Source: Kiritimatiellia bacterium
GTDB lineage: Bacteria; Verrucomicrobiota; Kiritimatiellia; CAIQIC01; Lenti-01
Direction of reading: 5' to 3'
DNA: 11,185 nucleotides
Assembly (NCBI GenBank): GCA_018432565.1
Contig: JAHDSS010000197.1
Span: forward strand, 1-11,185
Shown: one piece after another, positions 6,462 through 11,185 of the stretch
Layout of the letters: every line of letters begins with the position of its first letter
How positions within the stretch are numbered: position 1 is the stretch's first letter
Made by a program: the position numbers and the translations under genes
Notes under the pieces: model-generated
Databases searched by the model: none
Seen by the model: the letters and a program-made list of their open reading frames with translations, nothing else
What the model was told of the DNA's origin: nothing

Positions 6462-7330
6462 GGGGAGTCCTCGCTTTCCGCTTGTCCGGGTTTGACCACC
6501 AGGCTGCCGACGGGTTCGCCGACGCGGCGGGCCACCAGCGGGCATTTGACGGTAAACAGGAAGTAGATGTTCCGGTCAACATCGGAGAGGGTTTCGTAGT
6601 TGCCCTGGCCCTTGGCGATGATGAGATCGGCGCGGTCGAACCAGTTGCGGAAGCGGTCCGAGCAGTCTTCCAGGATGGTGCCGGGGGCGTCGGAGCCGTT
6701 GTCGAGCACGGGGGCGATTTCGGGCAGGCCGGCGGATTCGGCGTCGGCCAGCGTGGCGTCGTTGAGCACGGGGGCGCCGCGCATGAAGACGGTGATTTTT
6801 TCCGCGGGGAGCTGCTCGATGAGCAGGCGGTCGAAGAAAATTTCGCCGGCGTTGTCGGCGAGATAGAGTATGGAACGGGCGCGTTCGGCGGCCCGGAAGA
6901 GCCCTTCGAGGTCGCCGCGCAGCGGCTGGGTCCAGATGGTTTCCAGATGGGCGGACAGGGCTTCGGCGGCGATCTGGGTTTTGGCGCCGACGTCGAGCAG
7001 GTTGCCGCCGATGGCGACGCGGACGGCGGCTTCGCGCGGATCGGGATGGGCGGCGATGCGCGCGCGCATCGCCGGGACCAGCTGCCGGGCGGTCTCGTTC
7101 ATGCGGTCCTTGACGGCGCGGTAGGGGTCGGGCTGGCCCAGTTCCCGCCGGATGGCGCGATGCAGGCGCTGGGCCATGGCGGGCGGGGAGCCGGACCAGT
7201 CGGCGTCGGCGATTTCACGCAGGAGGCGTCGCAGAATCGGTTCGCGGCGGGCGGGGTCCGGGACGGCTTCCACGACGGCATCGAGGGCCTGGCGGGCGAA
7301 GCAGGGAACGCATTCGAGGAGGATGTTCAT
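6458..7330 (-). CDS. DUF89 (ARMT1-like) metal-dependent phosphatase
   Basis: DUF89 proteins are divalent-metal-dependent phosphatases thought to remove damaged or overflow phosphorylated metabolites. The protein has 290 residues. It starts MNILLECVPCF with the CxxC (Cys7, Cys10) seen in prokaryotic members. YLADNAGEIFFDRLLIE (156-172) carries the metal ligands Asp159 and Asn160. RGAPVLNDATLADAE (184-198) provides a further acidic ligand, Asp191 or Asp196. IIAKGQGNYETLSD (237-250) is the conserved phosphate/substrate loop. The same frame is open upstream to 8050, but that part overlaps the ATPase gene out of frame and lacks family similarity. ATG 7330 overlaps the ATPase stop as ATGA, and the downstream start does the same with this gene's stop. 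The substrate is unknown; yeast and human relatives act on sugar phosphates, and this branch differs by the CxxC. All expected active-site motifs are present. Confidence 0.9.
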   Translation of the reverse strand: MNILLECVPCFARQALDAVVEAVPDPARREPILRRLLREIADADWSGSPPAMAQRLHRAIRRELGQPDPYRAVKDRMNETARQLVPAMRARIAAHPDPREAAVRVAIGGNLLDVGAKTQIAAEALSAHLETIWTQPLRGDLEGLFRAAERARSILYLADNAGEIFFDRLLIEQLPAEKITVFMRGAPVLNDATLADAESAGLPEIAPVLDNGSDAPGTILEDCSDRFRNWFDRADLIIAKGQGNYETLSDVDRNIYFLFTVKCPLVARRVGEPVGSLVVKPGQAESEDSP

Positions 7331-7896
7331 GGCGCGGGTTCTTCGGGGTGTTGCAGACAGCGCATCCGGCAGAGGGCTTCGGTGACGCGGTGGCGGTAGT
7401 TTCGGCGCAGTTCGATGATGTGGGCGCGTTCCCAGAAGAGGACTTCGTGGGTGGCGGCGATGATCTGGATGCCGCGCGCGACGGCGCGGTCCATGGCGGC
7501 GCGCAGCGCGAGAATGTGATCGAAATCCTGCCCGGCTTCGGGCTCGTCCAGCAGGAGGCAGGAGCCGGGGGCCAGGCGCAGGGTGGAGAAAACGGCCTGG
7601 AGGATTTCGCCGTGGGAGGAAAACATCGAGCGCACGTGGAGTTTCATTTCCGTCGGATTGCGGACGGGGGCGTCGGGATGACGGGGGTTCATGCGCTCGG
7701 CGTCGAAAAACACGTACTCGGTGGGGCCGTCTTCGACGCGCCGGCAGTCGGCGCAGGAAGCGAGGGTGCGCAGCAGGGTGCTTTTGCCGGTGCCGTTGGG
7801 GCCGATCAGCAGGTTGAGGCCGGGGCGGAAATCGAAATGCCGGTAGCGCCGGACCCGCCAGCGGTGGGTGTCGCAGAGATGGAAGCTCTTCAGCAC
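7327..7896 (-). CDS. Small ABC/AAA_21-type ATPase (COG3910-like)
   Basis: 189-residue soluble ATPase with no transmembrane segment. Walker A GPNGTGKST (32-40) follows a FDFRPGLNLLIG strand. MFSSHGEILQAV (91-102) resembles the SHGE signature of predicted stand-alone ATPases. Walker B CLLLDEPEAGQD (113-124) has Asp117 and catalytic Glu118. IIAATHE (145-151) supplies the switch His150. The order and spacing are those of an ABC/SMC-like ATPase head shortened to about 190 residues, without an inserted coiled coil and without a permease partner of standard type. The start is GTG 7896, since no ATG is available before Walker A; it overlaps the HD gene stop by 7 bases (GTGCTGA). It could energise the membrane protein encoded two genes downstream, or act on nucleic acid as SMC-like ATPases do; neither is shown. 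Two cysteines near residues 48 and 51 (CADC) could be a metal site. Confidence 0.85.
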   Translation of the reverse strand: MLKSFHLCDTHRWRVRRYRHFDFRPGLNLLIGPNGTGKSTLLRTLASCADCRRVEDGPTEYVFFDAERMNPRHPDAPVRNPTEMKLHVRSMFSSHGEILQAVFSTLRLAPGSCLLLDEPEAGQDFDHILALRAAMDRAVARGIQIIAATHEVLFWERAHIIELRRNYRHRVTEALCRMRCLQHPEEPAP

Positions 7897-8669
7897 GGGG
7901 CGGATTCCAGGAAGCGGCGGGTATCGTCGAGCACGGCGCGGACGTCCGGATCGGAGGGAAGATGGGCGGCGAGGGCGTCGAGGACGCGCGCGCGGCGGGC
8001 GCGGGCGCGGGCGGGGGCGAAATGGAGATCGTAGAGCCAGGAGGCTTCAAGCAGGAGAAAATCGGCCAACGACTTCACGTGGGAGACATCGCCTTTGTCC
8101 CGGGCGCGGAGGTCTTCGAGCAGGCGCGGATTGACGGGGCCGTCGAGATTGATGTGCGGCCACATGCCGGCCAGTTCGCGGAATCCGTTGCGTTCCAGGC
8201 CTTCGGCGACGACGCGGAAGATGTCGAGCTTGTCGGCGTCGCGGATCAACTCAAGAAAGGCGCGGCGGCCGGGCGGCAGCTCTTCCGGCAGGGTCTTGGC
8301 GTTGTGGTGGCGGATGCCGTCGAGGAGGCAGCCGCGGGAGTCCTCGTCCAGGCTGTCCAGCACGCCGGATTCGCGGACGAGGTCGGCGCCGCGGTGGCCG
8401 TGGTTGAAGGAGGAGGCATCGTGGAAGTGGCCGAATTCGCCGAACTGGGCAAAGCGCCCGGCGTCATGCAGCCAGCCGAGGGCCTCGGCGAGGCGCACGT
8501 CGTCCGGGCTCCAGTCCAGATCCCGGGCGATGTCGCGGGCGTTTTCCGCGACGCGCCGGGTGTGGTCGAGCTTGAGGGCGACGGCCGCGGGGAGGACGCC
8601 GTCGACGGCACTGGCGCGGGCATATGCCTCCACCCAAACACGGATTCGCCGGAGTTGGTCAATTTGCAT
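7890..8669 (-). CDS. HD-domain phosphohydrolase
   Basis: 259 residues, cytoplasmic. The HD superfamily pattern is complete: His36 in KLDHTRRVAENA, the His68-Asp69 doublet in LGWLHDAGRFAQFGEF, His90/His92 in FNHGHRGADL, His121-His122 in GIRHHNAK, and Asp144 in IRDADKLDIFRV. These are the residues that bind one or two divalent metals in phosphohydrolases acting on nucleotides or cyclic dinucleotides. The helical C-terminal half ends with an arginine-rich stretch (PARARARRARVLDALAAHL). ATG 8669 is preceded only by a weak AAAAG. It is 50 bases downstream of the PLP enzyme stop and is the first gene of the overlapping cassette. The GHRGADLV segment suggests relation to predicted HD hydrolases that include a phosphate-sensing subgroup, but the substrate cannot be predicted. 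Confidence 0.88.
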   Translation of the reverse strand: MQIDQLRRIRVWVEAYARASAVDGVLPAAVALKLDHTRRVAENARDIARDLDWSPDDVRLAEALGWLHDAGRFAQFGEFGHFHDASSFNHGHRGADLVRESGVLDSLDEDSRGCLLDGIRHHNAKTLPEELPPGRRAFLELIRDADKLDIFRVVAEGLERNGFRELAGMWPHINLDGPVNPRLLEDLRARDKGDVSHVKSLADFLLLEASWLYDLHFAPARARARRARVLDALAAHLPSDPDVRAVLDDTRRFLESAPC

Positions 8670-8719
8670 GATATCTTTTCGGGGCGGGTGGACGGCGGAT
8701 GGCGGTCGGGTTCAAAACG

Positions 8720-9967
8720 TCAGGACGCGGTCGCCGGCTGCGGCCCAGTCGGCGGATTCCGTTTCCTGGATTTGGCCTGCGGGATCCGGCGCAGGGCCTG
8801 GTCGAGATCGGCGAGGAGGTCGGCGATCGGTTCGACGCCGACAGAGAGACGGACGCTGTGGGGGCGGACGCCGAAAGAAGTGCGGCGCTCGGGGGGCATG
8901 TAGAGCATCGTGGTGAGAAAGGGAATGCAGATCAGCGACTCGGTGGAGCCGAGGCTGACGGCGTGGCGGATGGTTTTCAGGGCGGAGACGAAGCGCTTGG
9001 CATCGGCCTGGGTGCGGCCGACGTCGAAGGCCATCATGCCGCCGTAGCCGTTGCGCATCTGGCGGACTGCGGCGCGGTGGCCTTCGTCGGACTTCAGGCC
9101 GGGATAGCGCAGATTGGAAATGCCGGGACATTTCGCGAGATGGTTCGCCACGGCCAGGGCGTTTTGGGCCATGCGCTCGGCGCGGAGAGGAAAGGTCTTG
9201 AGGCCGCGTTCGAGCAGCGAGGCCGAGTAGGCGTCGAGGGTGGTGCCGATGGCCTGGCGGGTGAACCAGAGCTTGTCGTAGTCATCCTTGGAGCCGGCGA
9301 TGGCACCGGCCATGAGGTCGTTGTGGCCGCCGAGCGCCTTGGTGGCGCTGTGGACGACCAGGTGGGCGCCGAGCTCGAGCGGGTGCTGGTGGAAGGGGGT
9401 GGCGAAGGTGTTGTCCACGACCAGCATGGCGCCGACCCGGTCCGCCATCTTCCGCACGGCGCGGATATCCACGACCTTGCAGAGGGGATTGCTCGGGGTT
9501 TCGAGGAAGATCATGCGGGTGTTGGGCCGGATGTGCTTCGCCAGGTTGCGCCAGTCGGCGGCATCCACCCACGTGATGTCCACGCCGAGGCGTTCGAGGA
9601 TGAGGGACACCTTGTAGTGGGCGCCGTAGATGTCGTGGAAGAGCAGCAGATGGTCGCCGGCGCGCAGATAGGTCAGATAGACCATCGTGCAGGCGGCCAT
9701 TCCGGAGGTGCACACCACGCAGTCTTCCGCGCCTTCCAGGCGGGCGATCTGGCACTCGACGGCGCGGACAGTGGGGTTGTCGTCGCGGTGGTAGGTGTAG
9801 CCGTCCACCTCGCCGTCGGTGATCTGCCGCAGCACCTCGAAGTTCAGGTATTCGTAGTTCACGGCATGCACGATGGGCGTGACCATCGGGCGGTTGCCGT
9901 AGGGGGTCAGCGGGGCGGCGGGTTTCAGGCGGGAGGAGTGCTGATGCGGGCGTTTGGGACTGCTCAT
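8720..9967 (-). CDS. Cystathionine gamma-synthase/lyase-family PLP enzyme
   Basis: Fold-type I PLP enzyme of Cys/Met metabolism (cystathionine gamma-synthase, gamma-lyase, methionine gamma-lyase, O-acetylhomoserine sulfhydrylase). 415 residues, normal length. YTYHRDDNPT carries the cofactor phosphate-binding Tyr59 and Arg61, CTSGMAA is at 86-92, VVDNTFATP holds Asp185, and the Schiff-base Lys210 is in HSATKALGGHNDLMAGAI. The GGHND form resembles that of plant-type cystathionine gamma-synthases. The usual segment after the ESLI motif is replaced by ICIPFLTTMLYMP, so specificity is unclear. The C-terminal tail is basic and Pro-rich. ATG 9967 is supported by AAGGA six bases upstream (9978-9974), overlapping the stop codon of the preceding gene. 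It is probably in an operon with the radical SAM gene (9-base gap) and possibly with the HD cassette downstream. Confidence 0.92.
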   Translation of the reverse strand: MSSPKRPHQHSSRLKPAAPLTPYGNRPMVTPIVHAVNYEYLNFEVLRQITDGEVDGYTYHRDDNPTVRAVECQIARLEGAEDCVVCTSGMAACTMVYLTYLRAGDHLLLFHDIYGAHYKVSLILERLGVDITWVDAADWRNLAKHIRPNTRMIFLETPSNPLCKVVDIRAVRKMADRVGAMLVVDNTFATPFHQHPLELGAHLVVHSATKALGGHNDLMAGAIAGSKDDYDKLWFTRQAIGTTLDAYSASLLERGLKTFPLRAERMAQNALAVANHLAKCPGISNLRYPGLKSDEGHRAAVRQMRNGYGGMMAFDVGRTQADAKRFVSALKTIRHAVSLGSTESLICIPFLTTMLYMPPERRTSFGVRPHSVRLSVGVEPIADLLADLDQALRRIPQAKSRKRNPPTGPQPATAS

Positions 9968-9973
9968 GAAGAA

Positions 9974-9978
9974 TCCTT
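9974..9978 (-). promoter_or_regulatory. Ribosome-binding site of the PLP enzyme
   Basis: AAGGA, six bases before ATG 9967, overlaps the TAA stop (9979-9977) of the radical SAM gene. This fixes the long start of the PLP enzyme over the internal Met28 and makes translational coupling with the upstream gene likely. Confidence 0.65.
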
Positions 9979-10936
9979 ATTCTGATTCGGGCGCGGACGG
10001 ACTGCCGGCACGGGATGCTTCATAGTAGATTTGGTCCCCGCGTGGCAAGGATTGGATGCGGCCGGCGCGCAGAAGGTGCCCGGTGTATTTGGCCACTTCG
10101 TTGACATGCATGCCGAAGACATCGGCGATTTGCCGGGCGGTGCAGGGGCGCCGCCGCAGCATGTCCAGGATGGCGGACTCGTTGACGGCGACGCCGCTGC
10201 CGGGGCGGGGAGAGAAATCGGCAATGACCTCGGCCCGGGGCCGGAACCGGTCCGCCAGCCGTTCCATGCGGTCCTGCGGAACGGGCTGGACCGTGGATTC
10301 CGCCGGGGGGCGCACGGCGGTGTTGAGGTGGATCTTGTCGGGGGCGAGGGTGGCGGCGAGTTCCGCGATGCGCGCCACCTGGTCCGGCGCGTCGTTCAGG
10401 CCGGCGACCAGAAAGACCTCCAGCCAGAGGCGGCCGGCGAACGCGCTGCGGAACGCCTGCATGCCCGCGAGGGAGCGGTCGAAATCGAGATCCGGATGGG
10501 GCCGGTTGACCCGCCGGAACGAATCGGCGTCCCAGGCGCTCAGCGAGAGCTTGGCGACATTCGCATCGACCGCGGCGGCGCGGACTTCCGGAAGATACAG
10601 CAGGCTGCCGTTGGTCAGCAGCACGGCGGGACAGGGCAGTTCGGTCTTCAGGAACCGGAGCACGTCGCCGAAGCCGGAATGGAGGGTGGGCTCGCCGGAG
10701 CCCGAGAGAGTGGCGAAATCCGCCGATCCGCCTTCGTCGCGCCAGCGGAGAATTTCCTCCTTCACGGTCTGGACCGGCACGTATTCGCGGCGCTCCAATG
10801 TGGGGTGGCGGGTCGGGCCCAGCTGGCAGAAGACGCAGTCGAAACAGCATGTCTTCATCGGCGTGAGATCCACGCCTAAAGAGCGGCCGAAGCGCCGCGA
10901 AGGCACCGGGCCGAAAATGGTTTGATAGGTTGGCAT
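9977..10936 (-). CDS. Radical SAM protein with C-terminal winged helix (COG0731-like)
   Basis: 319 residues from ATG 10936. The N-terminus TIFGPVPSRRFGRSLGVDL is typical of the group. The cluster-binding CxxxCxxC is Cys30, Cys34, Cys37 (KTCCFDCVFCQLG), and SGSGEPTLH (78-86) is the SAM-contacting GE motif region. A C-terminal helix-turn-helix at about 250-305 (ESAILDMLRRRPCTARQIADVFGMHVNEVAKYTGHLL, split here by eye) suggests nucleic-acid or regulatory binding. The reaction is not known for this group. The GTG at 10951 is also in frame, but it falls in the stem of the hairpin at 10950-11003, and family members begin near MPTYQTIFGP. No strong ribosome-binding site precedes either start. It lies 9 bases before the PLP enzyme gene and 120 bases after the partial upstream gene. 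Confidence 0.88.
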   Translation of the reverse strand: MPTYQTIFGPVPSRRFGRSLGVDLTPMKTCCFDCVFCQLGPTRHPTLERREYVPVQTVKEEILRWRDEGGSADFATLSGSGEPTLHSGFGDVLRFLKTELPCPAVLLTNGSLLYLPEVRAAAVDANVAKLSLSAWDADSFRRVNRPHPDLDFDRSLAGMQAFRSAFAGRLWLEVFLVAGLNDAPDQVARIAELAATLAPDKIHLNTAVRPPAESTVQPVPQDRMERLADRFRPRAEVIADFSPRPGSGVAVNESAILDMLRRRPCTARQIADVFGMHVNEVAKYTGHLLRAGRIQSLPRGDQIYYEASRAGSPSAPESE

Positions 10937-10949
10937 GAAGACTACCGTC

Positions 10950-11003
10950 ACGGGGGCGTCCGATGCTTCACGCCGGTCGGCACCGAAGCCGGATCACCCC
11001 CGT
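10950..11003 (-). other. Long stem-loop in the leader of the radical SAM gene
   Basis: ACGGGGG (10950-10956) pairs with CCCCCGT (10997-11003), TCCG (10959-10962) with CGGA (10990-10993), and GCTTC (10965-10969) with GAAGC (10985-10989), topped by GCC/GGC (10972-10974 with 10979-10981). An asymmetric internal loop and a two-base bulge separate the arms. On the minus strand the base of the stem ends 13 bases before ATG 10936. No U-run follows, so a classical intrinsic terminator is not supported; a leader structure that hides the translation start, or a mRNA-end element, remains possible. Confidence 0.55.
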
Positions 11004-11056
11004 TTCGGAGCCGGGACCCGGCGCCGTGGACGGCGGCCAGGCCCGGCGGGGTTGGA

Positions 11057-11185
11057 TTATTCGCTCTTGGCGGGCTTTGATTCCAGATCCTGGATGCGGT
11101 TCTGGATCAGGTCCATGTCCGCCTGGAGCTGTTTCGCCTGCTGCTGCAGCACGGCCAGCTCCTGGTCGGCGGCCGGCGCGGCCGC
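11057..11185 (-). CDS. Coiled-coil C-terminus of a truncated gene, possibly DUF5320-like
   Basis: The last 42 residues of a protein whose start lies beyond the right edge. The frame is open from 11185 to TAA at 11059-11057. It reads AAAPAADQELAVLQQQ, then AKQLQADMDLIQNRIQDLE, then SKPAKSE: an Ala/Pro linker, a heptad-like helix with hydrophobics at regular spacing, and a short charged end. This resembles the tail of DUF5320 proteins, small Gly/Met-rich proteins commonly found near DUF134 and NifX-like genes, but the diagnostic N-terminal part is not in the window. Any short coiled-coil protein could look the same. Confidence 0.6.
   Translation of the reverse strand, partial: AAAPAADQELAVLQQQAKQLQADMDLIQNRIQDLESKPAKSE

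Noticed and set aside
5136..6566. 476-codon plus-strand ORF starting inside the repeat element
   Set aside because: It runs antisense to the AbrB-like and membrane protein genes, has low-complexity Gly/Gln/Asp content, and its first part is repeat DNA.
7331..8050. Upstream extension of the DUF89 frame
   Set aside because: The extension overlaps the ATPase and HD genes out of frame, is Arg/Pro-rich, and the DUF89 family start MNILLECVPC fits ATG 7330.
8670..8719. Separate promoter for the HD cassette in the 50-base gap
   Set aside because: TTGAAC is present, but no acceptable -10 box stands at 16-18 bases from it.
8699..9985. 428-codon plus-strand ORF opposite the PLP enzyme
   Set aside because: Antisense shadow; the minus-strand frame carries the complete PLP-enzyme motifs.
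1..11185. CRISPR array, tRNA or rRNA gene, transposase or integrase
   Set aside because: No regularly spaced repeats, no cloverleaf or rRNA signatures, and no recombinase motifs seen in any frame.

Overview
The window is high-GC bacterial chromosome, gene-dense and with clean reading frames. One gene on the plus strand (the end of nadE) converges on a run of minus-strand genes that fills the rest of the window. No phage genes, transposase, tRNA, rRNA or CRISPR array is visible. Taxonomy cannot be read with confidence. A PhoBR-type two-component system, an oxygen-sensitive cysteine-desulfidase-like enzyme, a DUF134 protein, a radical SAM/winged-helix protein and a probable DUF5320-like fragment together suggest an anaerobic, metal- and sulfur-handling bacterium. 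A PVC-type lineage (Kiritimatiellota/Verrucomicrobiota) or a deltaproteobacterial-type lineage are guesses only.

Layout, left to right. (1) 1-1131, plus strand: the C-terminal two thirds of glutamine-dependent NAD synthetase, cut by the window edge. (2) 1141-3571, minus: a PhoB-like response regulator followed four bases later by a PhoR-like membrane histidine kinase, behind a good sigma-70-type promoter at 3619-3647. (3) 3690-5053, minus: a DUF134 helix-turn-helix protein overlapping (ATGA) a short member of the cysteine desulfidase/UPF0597 (CyuA) family with all four family cysteines. A promoter sits almost on the DUF134 start codon, predicting a leaderless mRNA. (4) 5118-5327: a roughly 210-bp MITE-like, highly structured repeat with terminal inverted repeats and a 9-10 bp target duplication, inserted exactly at the stop codon of the next gene. 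(5) 5328-8669, minus: five tightly packed genes encoding, in order of transcription, an HD phosphohydrolase, a small ABC/AAA-type ATPase, a DUF89 metal-dependent phosphatase, a six-helix membrane protein with a Cys-Cys-Gly-His-Ser-His-Ser-His tail, and a two-repeat AbrB-like protein. (6) 8720-10936, minus: a cystathionine gamma-synthase/lyase-family PLP enzyme and a COG0731-like radical SAM protein with a C-terminal winged helix, nine bases apart. A long stem-loop (10950-11003) lies upstream of the radical SAM gene. (7) 11057-11185: the coiled-coil C-terminus of a gene that continues out of the window.

How they may work together. The most novel unit is the five-gene HD-ATPase-DUF89-membrane-AbrB cassette. 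Four of its genes overlap end to start by 4-7 bases, so they are probably translated as a coupled set. Two metal-dependent hydrolases, an ATPase and a membrane protein with putative metal ligands suggest a metal- or phosphometabolite-related process, but no function is established. The DUF134/cysteine desulfidase pair and the PLP enzyme both point to sulfur amino-acid turnover nearby.
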